64,000 bases of DNA, taken from positions 124,001 through 188,000 of the forward strand of contig CAJWML010000004.1 of the NCBI GenBank assembly GCA_913043285.1, written 5' to 3'. Made by a program: the position numbers and the translations under genes. The DNA is from CAKZNE01 sp002695025 (GTDB lineage Bacteria; Bacteroidota; Bacteroidia; Flavobacteriales; Schleiferiaceae). Position 1 is the first letter of the stretch. Each line of letters opens with the position of its first letter. Shown piece by piece: positions 9,724 to 18,275 of the stretch. Under the pieces are notes generated by a model, which saw only the letters and a program-made list of their open reading frames with translations, was not told the origin of the DNA and did no database searches.

Positions 9724-11130
9724 ATGGGAAGCTCATCCATAAAGATAGTATGGGTTTTGCCAGCTATCCTGGTAATGGCCCAGTCGTGTTTTGTAGCTAA
9801 GAATTATGAACGCCCGGAGGAAATAGAAGCACAGGCTCAGAAGCTTTTCCGTACGGATAGCTTGCCACAGGATAGCCTTTCCATGGCGGATATCTCCTGG
9901 CGTGAACTCTTTACCGATCCAATTCTGGTAGGCCATATCGAGAAGGCACTGGAAAACAATATTGATATCCGTATAGCCCTTCAGCAGATCATGGCTGCAG
10001 AAGCTTACCTGAAACAAGGAAAACTCGGTTATCTGCCTTCTGTTAATGCTACCTTACAGAATAGTTACCAGGAAACCTCCGGCAACAGCCAGTTCGGTAA
10101 TTTCTTCAGCACCTTAAGCCAGAATCAATTATCCGCCACAGCCTCCTGGGAGGCAGATGTATGGGGGAAAATACGCAGCCAGAAGAGAGCTTATGAAGCA
10201 GGATACCTGCGGTCTGTGGCTGCTCACCAGGCGGTAAAGACCCGATTGATTGCCAACGTGGCCAATACCTATTACCAGATACTCTCGCTGGACGAGCAGA
10301 TCAATGTTACCGATACTACGGTGCAAACCCGCAGCCGCAGCCTGGAAACCACCCGTGCCCTGAAAGATGCCGGTAGTGTTACCGAAGTGGGGGTACAGCA
10401 AACCGAAGCCCAACTGTACACTGCCCAGGCTATTCTCGTAAACCTGAAGAACCAGCGCAGGCGCCTGGAAAATGCTTTTAGCATTTTATTAGGAGAAGAA
10501 CCGCACGCCATTGAACGGGGAAAACTATCGGAGCAATACATTAGCATAAAGCCGGAGTTGGGTTACTCCATGAGTGTTCTGGAAAACCGTCCGGATGTAC
10601 GGGCTGCGGAGTATGAACTGGTGAATGCCTTTGAACTTACCAATGTGGCCCGCAGTAATTTTTACCCTTCGCTTAGCATTTCAGCCACCTATGGGTTTCA
10701 GGCGGTATCTCCCAATCCTCTGCTTACACCGGAAAGTATATTCCTGCAGGTGGTAAGCTCGTTATCCGGTCCTGTATTTCAAAGGCGCGCCATCAAAACA
10801 CAATATGAAGCGGCCAAAGCCAGCCAGCAGCAGGCAGTGCTTAATTTCAGGCGTAGTTTATTGGTGGCTGGCCAGGAAGTGTCCAATGCCCTGAGCGATC
10901 TTAACGCTACAGATAGCATCGTATCCATACGCCAGCGGGAAGTAGGAGCTTATCGTAAGGCTTCAGACTATTCGCAGGAGTTACTCAATAATGGCCTGGC
11001 CAACTACCTGGAAGTGTTGACGGCCCGGCAGAATGCTCTGAATTCAAGCTTGCAGCTCATCCAGAACCGCCAGGCACAGCTCAGTGCTTTGGTGAACCTC
11101 TATACCGCTTTGGGTGGAGGGTGGAAATAG
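9724..11130 (+). CDS. Outer-membrane efflux channel (TolC/OprM, NodT family)
   Basis: Third component of the RND operon: an outer-membrane beta-barrel with a periplasmic helical tunnel. I place the start at ATG 9724, just after the pump stop. An in-frame ATG at 9700 would overlap the pump gene by 23 bases. From 9724 the protein is 468 residues with a hydrophobic signal ending MAQSC, consistent with a lipoprotein as in OprM. Two OEP repeats are seen, the second with LENRPDVRAAEYELVNAFE and LTARQNALNSSLQLIQNR near the C-terminus. Ends at a shared bidirectional hairpin. Confidence 0.93.
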   Translation: MGSSSIKIVWVLPAILVMAQSCFVAKNYERPEEIEAQAQKLFRTDSLPQDSLSMADISWRELFTDPILVGHIEKALENNIDIRIALQQIMAAEAYLKQGKLGYLPSVNATLQNSYQETSGNSQFGNFFSTLSQNQLSATASWEADVWGKIRSQKRAYEAGYLRSVAAHQAVKTRLIANVANTYYQILSLDEQINVTDTTVQTRSRSLETTRALKDAGSVTEVGVQQTEAQLYTAQAILVNLKNQRRRLENAFSILLGEEPHAIERGKLSEQYISIKPELGYSMSVLENRPDVRAAEYELVNAFELTNVARSNFYPSLSISATYGFQAVSPNPLLTPESIFLQVVSSLSGPVFQRRAIKTQYEAAKASQQQAVLNFRRSLLVAGQEVSNALSDLNATDSIVSIRQREVGAYRKASDYSQELLNNGLANYLEVLTARQNALNSSLQLIQNRQAQLSALVNLYTALGGGWK

Positions 11131-11140
11131 GTTAATAAAA

Positions 11141-11164
11141 AAGCCCTTCGTTTCCGAAGGGCTT
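11141..11164. terminator. Bidirectional terminator hairpin between convergent genes
   Basis: AAGCCCTTCG (11141-11150), loop TTTC, CGAAGGGCTT (11155-11164): a perfect 10-bp stem. The A run on its left (11135-11142) gives a U tract on the minus strand, so it best serves the minus-strand gene ending at 11184, and it can also end the RND operon. Confidence 0.88.
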
Positions 11165-11183
11165 AATAGCAGACAGGAATAGC

Positions 11184-13202
11184 TTAGATCTTAATGAACG
11201 GGATTTTCCAGATATAACCTCCTGCATTGATGATCATATAGTAGTACCCTCCTAGCAAATGGTTTACATCTATGCCCAATTCACCTTCAACGGTGGTGAG
11301 GGTTCCGGAGCTCCACACCACGTTTCCGTTGAGGTCTACAATAGTTATAAAGAAAGAGGTGAACCAGGGAATATCTGAAAAATCAAAGGTAAGCACCATA
11401 GTTCCTGAGGTAGGATTGGGGCTTAGTCCAAACCCTACTCCCGGGTATTGATTTTCAGGGGTATGAGGATAGTAGAGGAGGGAATCATTATTAATGTGGG
11501 GGAAGAATCCACAAGTCTGATCACTGGTAGTACAGGTATTGGAACTTGCGGCAATGATCTTGTTCAATTTGGCTAAGGTATCCCTCACGCAATCAGGGTT
11601 GTGCCAAGGTTGGTTAAGGTGGTGGAAATCTACCGTATTACCGGTCCAGTTCGAAAAGTTGGTAGGAAAACCATTTTCAGAGAAGCCTATGTGAAAGAGA
11701 TCCTGGCTGCCACAAGCCGGAATGGGAGCAAAGCGGTTGTTCCAGGAGATGCCGGGCGAACCTACTTTTCCGAAGGAACCTGGATAATATGGGTCTTCCT
11801 GCAAAAAGCCAATGTAATAAGACACGGGGTTTCCAAAGGAGGTTTTTACCTCCAGCCGGTTGCAAAGTATATCCACCAAAGGGTTATCATTGATGAGAAT
11901 GATCGCTCCGTTGTAAAAGGTACAGCTAATCTCCATATCGGAGTAAATAAAATTCTGGCTGATGGTACTGGTGTTGACATTGCCGGACTCCCGTACGGTA
12001 ATGGCCGATGCTCCACGAACATATCCTGGTAGCGGGTTATCGGTTTCGCACACACCTATGGTGTTTCCGTAGTGGTACTGAAAATCAAAAGAGTTCCGGT
12101 CAATGTGAAAATCATCTACCTCGTCCAGGTAAATACCGTTGGTAAAGGACCCTGGTTTGCGGGCTATAAAGTTTCTGATGGACTCATTGATCACAAAGCG
12201 GCATTGGCTTATGGCGATCCGGCTTACCGCATTATTCTGCGCCCAGGAGTGTGTAGCAGTAGGAAAGATACTGGTGGAATAGGAGGTACTGATCCCGAAA
12301 AGATTATTGATAAACTCGGCTCCCAGGATATCGATCATGGCGTTGGGGCTTTGGATACCACTCATTTGGAAGTTATCGAAAGCTATGCCCGTGCAAAGCC
12401 CCGTGAACAGGTTTTGCTGGCCGTTACAAGGAACACATAGGGTATCGTCCACAAAAGGGTCATCATAATGGTAAGCGCAGGGTCCCATGTTTTTTACTAC
12501 AAAGCCGGAATTATTGGATAAAATGCCAATACCCCTTGCTTTCCAGCTCATGGCCATATCCGTAACGGAATAAGGATCAGTACTCAGGCCTCCCGGTTCC
12601 CATTCCAGCCAGTTCCGGGTATTGGAAAATATACAGCCTTTAAAAACCACCTTGTAAACCTCGTCCAGTACTACGTGTACCATATTTTCTCTAAGCACAG
12701 GTATATAGCTGGTTTGGGGGATATTGGTTCCAGCAGGATAGAAAAGAGAAGGGTAGTAGGAGGAATTCCATTCAAAGATCACGTTTTCCAGCTCACAGTT
12801 CATGCTGATACTCGGATCCGGCTCAAACCAGATGTCATAACGGTTGTTGGTGAACTTTCCCTTGGAGGCGGTGATAACACCTCCGGATTTAACGGTTACC
12901 CCGATGGCCGCATTCTTAATGGTAGCCCAGTCTTCAATATGCAGGGTGCCCCCGTTTTGAACAACTATACCTTTCCACGCTTGCCCGGGAACAGAAGAAT
13001 TCAGCACCGCACCGGCAGAGAGGGTAAGTGTAACCCCATTCATTACATAGATTGTTTTGCCAGGTCCCATATTAACCGGAGCGCTGATGGTGCAGTTGGA
13101 ACTGATTCCTATATCCACGTTGTAGGTACCGGATGGACATATCGCCCACAGCGCACTGTTCAAGAATAATACTGAAAAAATAAGGTAGATGATTCTTTTC
13201 AT
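11184..13202 (-). CDS. T9SS-sorted right-handed beta-helix protein
   Basis: 672-residue secreted or surface protein. An N-terminal signal peptide ends in LNSALWA. Residues about 30-560 read as parallel beta-helix coils with right-handed beta-helix (pectate-lyase-like) phrases (VVQNGGTLHIEDWATIKNA, AIGVTVKSGGVITASKGKF, GIYLDEVDDFHIDRNSF). The last 80 residues are a type A T9SS C-terminal domain (LSPNPTSGTMVLTF, VDLNGNVVW, LLGGYYYMIINAGGYIWK). This directs passage through the type IX system and surface anchoring or release. No catalytic residues assigned; it may be an adhesin or polysaccharide-binding protein. Its 3' end is at the bidirectional terminator. Confidence 0.85.
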   Translation of the reverse strand: MKRIIYLIFSVLFLNSALWAICPSGTYNVDIGISSNCTISAPVNMGPGKTIYVMNGVTLTLSAGAVLNSSVPGQAWKGIVVQNGGTLHIEDWATIKNAAIGVTVKSGGVITASKGKFTNNRYDIWFEPDPSISMNCELENVIFEWNSSYYPSLFYPAGTNIPQTSYIPVLRENMVHVVLDEVYKVVFKGCIFSNTRNWLEWEPGGLSTDPYSVTDMAMSWKARGIGILSNNSGFVVKNMGPCAYHYDDPFVDDTLCVPCNGQQNLFTGLCTGIAFDNFQMSGIQSPNAMIDILGAEFINNLFGISTSYSTSIFPTATHSWAQNNAVSRIAISQCRFVINESIRNFIARKPGSFTNGIYLDEVDDFHIDRNSFDFQYHYGNTIGVCETDNPLPGYVRGASAITVRESGNVNTSTISQNFIYSDMEISCTFYNGAIILINDNPLVDILCNRLEVKTSFGNPVSYYIGFLQEDPYYPGSFGKVGSPGISWNNRFAPIPACGSQDLFHIGFSENGFPTNFSNWTGNTVDFHHLNQPWHNPDCVRDTLAKLNKIIAASSNTCTTSDQTCGFFPHINNDSLLYYPHTPENQYPGVGFGLSPNPTSGTMVLTFDFSDIPWFTSFFITIVDLNGNVVWSSGTLTTVEGELGIDVNHLLGGYYYMIINAGGYIWKIPFIKI

Positions 13203-13377
13203 GACTTGATAGTATTTGTTGAGTTAGGTTTTCAGAAGGCCACACCCTGTAGCCTTTCATCATCTAAATTGGGACTTCTGTAAAGGGTGTTAAAGCTCCG
13301 TTTACCCGATGGCGGTAAAGGATGTACAGGTGGAAAGTTTTATTGTATAAGTGGCCGGTAAGGGCTACTCTTCAAAA

Positions 13378-14124
13378 CTATAATTTGAATAGCTCCAGGA
13401 AGGGTTTTTTGCGTCTCTTGGCCAAAGGCACTTCAGAACCATCACACATGCTGATGCTGCCGCCCTCTCCACGATGATATTTGTCCACGTGTTGCAGGTT
13501 GATCAAATGGGAGTGGTGTGCCCGAAAGAAAAAAGTGTCAGAAAGGAGGTCCTGGTATTCCTTGAGGTTGTGAGAACTCAGCATTTTTTTCCCTTTCGTG
13601 AGCCATATCCAGGTGTAATTGCCATCGGCTTCCAAGCGGATAATATCTCCCAGTACCACAAACTGCAAACCTTCGGTAAGGGGAATGGCGATCCTGCTTT
13701 GCAGGTCTTGTTTTGACTGCATGTTCTCAACCAGCATCCGGAGGTTGTTCTTTTCCGTTTCCCGGCTGAGTTTCACTTTTATCCGTTCAACGCAATCCTG
13801 CAACTCTTTTATATTAACGGGTTTCAGCAGAAAGTCCATAGCGCTAACCCGTATGGCTCTTATGGCGTATTCATCATGAGCTGTAACAAACACCACCTGG
13901 AAACCCGCTTCGGGGAACGCCTTTAAAAGGTCAAATCCGGATCCGTTGGGCATATTAATGTCCAAAAAAGCCAGTTGGGGCTGATGCTTCCGGATCAGTT
14001 CTACGCCATCCGCCAGGTTTGCGGATTCACCGATAATTTTTATATCCGGGCAGTACCGCCTGAGCATATCGCGGAGAATAGACCGGCTGGGAGCTTCATC
14101 GTCTATGAGTATTGTTTCAATCAT
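13378..14124 (-). CDS. LytTR-family response regulator
   Basis: 248 residues. N-terminal receiver domain with acidic pocket D8/D9, phosphoacceptor D55 (LAFLDINMP), the conserved Thr in FVTAHDE and Lys in FLLKPVN. C-terminal LytTR DNA-binding domain with the typical IRLEADGNYTWIWL and FFRAHHSHLINLQHVDKY phrases. It starts 5 bases after the stop of the upstream histidine kinase gene, so the two form an operon and a cognate pair. Target genes unknown; the adjacent T9SS protein gene is a possible target but this is only position-based. Confidence 0.93.
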   Translation of the reverse strand: MIETILIDDEAPSRSILRDMLRRYCPDIKIIGESANLADGVELIRKHQPQLAFLDINMPNGSGFDLLKAFPEAGFQVVFVTAHDEYAIRAIRVSAMDFLLKPVNIKELQDCVERIKVKLSRETEKNNLRMLVENMQSKQDLQSRIAIPLTEGLQFVVLGDIIRLEADGNYTWIWLTKGKKMLSSHNLKEYQDLLSDTFFFRAHHSHLINLQHVDKYHRGEGGSISMCDGSEVPLAKRRKKPFLELFKL

Positions 14125-14129
14125 GAGGG

Positions 14130-17100
14130 TTAGTAAAGTTGCTTCAAGATAATGATTACCCGGGTTCCGGAGGGCACACCTTGATCATCGTGAAGGTCCA
14201 GGATATCCATACGTACCGTTTCCTTATCCAGTGCATTGTAAGCTTTTAAACGTTCCATGATGAGGTGTATGCCCCGTGATTTTTGCTTTTGGTTCAGGGT
14301 GTTTTTCAGCTGCCTGGATCTTTCCCGTCCTACACCGTTATCTTCCACCACTATGGTCACTTCATGTTCTTGTATATCAATACCCAGAAATAACTTTCCC
14401 TTACGATCCTGCAGCGCCAGTCCGTGTTGTATGGCGTTCTCCACAAAGGGTTGAAGGATCATGGAAGGAATCTCTATAAAATCCATCTCCTCCTCGGGAG
14501 GAATTTCGGTAATGAACTCAAAACGGGACTCAAAGCGCAAGGCTTCCAGTTCCACAAAAAGTTTAACCATACGTACCTCCCCGCTCAGCGGTACCTTCCT
14601 GTTAATGGATGCCTCCAGGAAATAACGGATCAGCCGGGCAAAGCTGGTGAGATAGTCATTGGCTGCTAAAAGATCGCCCTGCAGCATATAGTGTTGAACG
14701 GAATGTATGGCATTGAAGATAAAGTGCGGGTTCATTTGTGACTGCAGGGCTTTTAACTCCATATAGGCCAGCTCTTTCTCCATTTCCGATCTTCTTCTTT
14801 CTTTTTGGAGCCGGGACCTCATTATCCTTACTACCACACCCGCTGCTAGCAGGAAAATACCGAGGCTGAGAGCCGGGTAGAACCATTTTCTTTGCCATAA
14901 GGCAGGCTGTATGTTGAAGTGGAGTGTACGCTTGTAAGGCCAGCTTATCCTGTCCATTGAAGCTTCAAGCACGAAGGTGTATTCATCCGGAGGTAAGTTG
15001 GTATAGGTAGCCACCGGCAGGCGTCCGCTGGTTTCCTTCCATTCCTGGTCAAAGGGAAGCAGTTTATACCGGTACCGATACTGGGCCGGCCGGCTGAACT
15101 CCAGTAAGCTAAACCTGAAGTGAACGTTATTCTCATAATGCTGTAGCCGGTTTTCTCCTTGCAGGTATAAGCCCTCCATCCTTTCCTCGCCATTGGTCTC
15201 AAATGAAGTGATCACCAGGTTTGCGGCTATAGGGTTGTGGGAAACTTGTTGTTGCGGTTGGAAAGACACCATACCCCCTTTGGTGCCAAAGAAAAGTTGG
15301 CCGGAAGCATGTTTCCCGCTTACCGAGAAATTAAAATCATTGCTGATAAGGCCGTCTTCCTCGTAATAACAGCTAATGCTTTTAGTAGCCAGGTGGAAGC
15401 GGCATAAACCGTTTACCGTTCCTATCCATACGTTTCCGAGTGAATCAGGTTCGAGGCTACAAACGGACATGGAGGTGAGTCCCTGCTCTGTGGTATAGCG
15501 TTCAAGGCTCTGGCTCGGAGCGTTATACCTGTAAAATCCCCGGTCTGTACTAGCCAGGAAGTAATCCCCTTGTCCGTTGGTCTTTATATCCCAAATGTGG
15601 GCCTCCTCCAGCCCTTTTACCGCCTGGCAACGAAAGCCACGATCCGGCACTTCTGTAATATGATACAGACCCTGGCTGGTGCCCGCCCATATTGAACCGT
15701 CTGAATCGGGAAAAAGATCCCATATAGACAACTTCTCTGAATCTCCCACTTTAAGATGCTCGGCCTTCCCCTTACCATCCATCATCCAAAGTCCACGGTC
15801 TTTTTCGCCCACCCATATCCGGTTGTGGGTATCCTCACATAAAGAAAAGATCTCCGGGGTTTCTTCAGGTTCGTTCCCGGGGAAAGATCGTTCGGGATAA
15901 AATCCTTTGCGGGCCGGATCAAATTTAAAGAGGCCTTCCAGTCCGCCACACCAAACTTCTCCTTGCCGACTTACCAAATAAGTATTGATGGTGGGGAGGG
16001 TGATAGCTGACCCCTGACGGGTCATAACCGGAATGGTTTCTTTGGCGGTGAACCCTCCCAGGGTGGAATTATAAGTGAGCTTTTCGGGCCATGCCCACTT
16101 AAAACCCAGCCAAACAGAATCACAGTTTACGTGAAGAGCCCGGATGTAATCACTTTGTATCCTGACTTCTCCGCGGTCTGGAGTATAATTACGGAAGCGG
16201 TATTTCTTGTGGTCTGTTTTAAACAGGCCGTGGTTGGTAGCAAACCAGAGCAGGCCGGAATGATCTTCTAGTATTTCAAGGCTGGGAAAGGGAAGGTTTG
16301 GCTCTTGTGTTTCAAGGTAAAGAGGTTCTTTATGCAGTATATATAACTTGTGGTTAAAAGCGTATAGCCGCTTACAAAAGGGGCGATCGTTGGTACGGTA
16401 AGCCGAGGGTGCGGTGGTGGGGATCTTAATCAGCGAATCGGTATCCACACGGTATTGAAAAAAGGAATTTTCAAGGATTACGAGAAGGTTCCCCTCGCCA
16501 TCCGTTCCAAACAGGTCTATAGGATCCTGGTGATTGCGTAAGCACTCTGGCAGAGGTAGACTCTTTAAACTCTCCGGATGCAAGCGGTGTATTTCCTGGG
16601 AGTTGGAGATAATCCATAGGCCACCTTTACCTTCCGGGTAGATCCCCCGGACACCCCGTTCTATGAATATGCTTGAGACACTATCCTCAGCCTCCAGGTA
16701 ATATCCTACATGGCCGGTACTGGTGGCAAACCATAGTTTGCCTTGTCCATCATCATACAGGAAGTTTATAAAGCCTGTACTTCGTTCTAAGGCGCTTTTC
16801 TCTGACCAATTGTTCCGGTAGGTATCCCATACCATAACTTCACCGGCCCGCGCGCAGAACCACATGCGGCCACTTTTATCCTGGTAAATGTTTTCAATTA
16901 CCTGGGACCAGTGGTTTTCTTTAAGAGGGGTTTTTACGGTGCTAAAATCAATACCATCGTACCGGCATAAACCGTTGGCGGTGCCTATCCAGAGGTAACC
17001 CATATGATCCTCGCAGAGGGCTGTAATAGTGTTGTGTGGTAACCCGTCCTGAGTGGTAAACAGATCCGGTCTGTCCCCATGTATACCATCCTGTGCGTGA

Positions 17101-17156
17101 AGCAGAGCACCGTACAGCACCAGCATAAAGCTCCGCAGTACTTTTTTAAATGTCAT
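14130..17156 (-). CDS. Two-component beta-propeller sensor histidine kinase (LytS-type)
   Basis: 1008 residues. Signal peptide, then a large periplasmic sensor of Reg_prop beta-propeller repeats (TTQDGLPHNTITALCEDHMG, LWIGTANGLCRYDG, IWVGEKDRGLW). A Y_Y_Y domain follows (YRYRYKLLPFDQEW, TYTNLPPDEYTFVLEAS) and one TM helix at about residues 760-778. The cytoplasmic His_kinase domain has its phosphoacceptor His in MNPHFIFN (H811) and an ATPase N-box at FVENAIQHG (about 901-909). This is the same layout as Bacteroidota propeller sensors that detect extracellular glycans, but it lacks the fused AraC module of hybrid systems and instead pairs with the LytTR regulator downstream. Ligand unknown. 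A paralogous pair occurs at 52476-56219. Confidence 0.92.
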   Translation of the reverse strand: MTFKKVLRSFMLVLYGALLHAQDGIHGDRPDLFTTQDGLPHNTITALCEDHMGYLWIGTANGLCRYDGIDFSTVKTPLKENHWSQVIENIYQDKSGRMWFCARAGEVMVWDTYRNNWSEKSALERSTGFINFLYDDGQGKLWFATSTGHVGYYLEAEDSVSSIFIERGVRGIYPEGKGGLWIISNSQEIHRLHPESLKSLPLPECLRNHQDPIDLFGTDGEGNLLVILENSFFQYRVDTDSLIKIPTTAPSAYRTNDRPFCKRLYAFNHKLYILHKEPLYLETQEPNLPFPSLEILEDHSGLLWFATNHGLFKTDHKKYRFRNYTPDRGEVRIQSDYIRALHVNCDSVWLGFKWAWPEKLTYNSTLGGFTAKETIPVMTRQGSAITLPTINTYLVSRQGEVWCGGLEGLFKFDPARKGFYPERSFPGNEPEETPEIFSLCEDTHNRIWVGEKDRGLWMMDGKGKAEHLKVGDSEKLSIWDLFPDSDGSIWAGTSQGLYHITEVPDRGFRCQAVKGLEEAHIWDIKTNGQGDYFLASTDRGFYRYNAPSQSLERYTTEQGLTSMSVCSLEPDSLGNVWIGTVNGLCRFHLATKSISCYYEEDGLISNDFNFSVSGKHASGQLFFGTKGGMVSFQPQQQVSHNPIAANLVITSFETNGEERMEGLYLQGENRLQHYENNVHFRFSLLEFSRPAQYRYRYKLLPFDQEWKETSGRLPVATYTNLPPDEYTFVLEASMDRISWPYKRTLHFNIQPALWQRKWFYPALSLGIFLLAAGVVVRIMRSRLQKERRRSEMEKELAYMELKALQSQMNPHFIFNAIHSVQHYMLQGDLLAANDYLTSFARLIRYFLEASINRKVPLSGEVRMVKLFVELEALRFESRFEFITEIPPEEEMDFIEIPSMILQPFVENAIQHGLALQDRKGKLFLGIDIQEHEVTIVVEDNGVGRERSRQLKNTLNQKQKSRGIHLIMERLKAYNALDKETVRMDILDLHDDQGVPSGTRVIIILKQLY

Positions 17157-17867
17157 GACGCTTCAATACTACTAAAAAAGAACACTTGAAGGTAGAAGGG
17201 AAAAGGATTTCCCCAGGCTTGCTTTAGTGAAAGTTGGTTTTGGGTTACCAGCGGTTTATTAGCGACCAGATAAACCAGCCTGTAAGTTACCTGCAATTTT
17301 CAGCATGGATTTGGGCTATGGCACACGTTGATGTCCGTAAAGCAGACTCACCTTTTTGTTTAGCCTAGCCTGGTGGCGGGTTAAGGACATATTGATTTAG
17401 TCTTGAACTGAGAACTTGCGGTAAGCAGGTCATTGTTTTTTTTTAACCACGTCACATCCATTAATCTCATAGTGAGTGTTTTACCATCCCGGGATAAAAT
17501 AGGATTTCCCGGATGGAATCACCCTTTAACCCTGCCCCTACTTTAGCCCCAGATTTCAAATCTAAACATGCCATCTCAGGAATACCAGGCCTTGTACAAC
17601 CTGGTATACGGTACCACAAATAAAAGCCTGATCCGCTTTTACCCGAATGGCAAAAACTGGCAGAAGGAATCTCTTCTCTCCACAGCGTGAGGAAGAGTTC
17701 GGACTGAAGAGACCTCCTGAAGCCCCTTCCTCATTTCGGCAGTTGGCATGCCCGACCGGCATCCACGATCTGATGAGATAGAGCCTATAGTATTCAGGCT
17801 TTTAAGGGGATAGCTATGTCCGGCAGTCAGCTGCTTTCACTGAGTAAAAATTTCAAAATGAAAAATC
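17157..17867. other. Long intergenic region, no confident gene
   Basis: 711 bases between divergent genes. A 40-codon plus-strand ORF (17568-17690, starting MPSQEYQALYNLVYG) continues in another frame for about 30 codons (phrase PQREEEFGLKRPPEAPSSF) up to about 17785. This is suggestive of a frameshifted gene remnant but unproven. T-rich stretch near 17437. No RNA gene recognised. Confidence 0.4.
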
Positions 17868-18239
17868 ATGAAAGTAAATATTGCCAAGATATCGATTTGC
17901 CTGATGGGACTGCTCGTAGGCTTAAGTAGCTGTGAAAGCAATCAACTGGAAAAGGAAACCTTCCTGGAGAAAAAGGGGGGTGAGGATACCGATACACCTA
18001 TAATGGTGGGCCTGGCAAAGGATCAGGAAGAGGATCCTATATATCCTGCCCATGTTGAATTGTATATGGTGGGTGAAACCTCCGTGCTGGCTGATACTAC
18101 CACGGAAGAAAACGGAACTTTTCAGTTCCGTGTGGATACCGGGTATTACTACGTGAAACTGTATCAGAATGAACAACTTCTGATCACGAGTGAGGCCGTT
18201 GAAGTGGTAGACAGTACCTACTTTGTGGTCCAACTGTAG
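17868..18239 (+). CDS. Small lipoprotein with carboxypeptidase-regulatory-like domain
   Basis: 123 residues: lipoprotein signal with GLSSC (Cys near residue 22), a charged linker, then a single beta-sandwich module of the transthyretin/CarboxypepD_reg type (HVELYMVGETSVLADTTTEE, GTFQFRVDTGYYYVKLYQ). Probably lipid-anchored in the cell envelope. Followed by a strong terminator that lies inside the 3' end of the convergent kinase gene. Function unknown. Confidence 0.75.
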   Translation: MKVNIAKISICLMGLLVGLSSCESNQLEKETFLEKKGGEDTDTPIMVGLAKDQEEDPIYPAHVELYMVGETSVLADTTTEENGTFQFRVDTGYYYVKLYQNEQLLITSEAVEVVDSTYFVVQL

Positions 18240-18248
18240 AGTTGGCAG

Positions 18249-18275
18249 ACCGGCAGCCTCAGGCTGCCGGTTTTA
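18249..18275 (+). terminator. Terminator embedded in the 3' end of the convergent kinase gene
   Basis: ACCGGCAGCC (18249-18258), loop TCA, GGCTGCCGGT (18262-18271), then TTTT. The loop TCA is the complement of the TGA stop of the minus-strand kinase, so the right arm also encodes the kinase's last residues (KPAA). The U tract serves the plus-strand lipoprotein only. Confidence 0.9.

Noticed and set aside
17568..17785. Possible frameshifted small gene between the kinase and the lipoprotein
   Set aside because: The two frames join at about 17690 but no family is recognised, so it is recorded only in the intergenic note.
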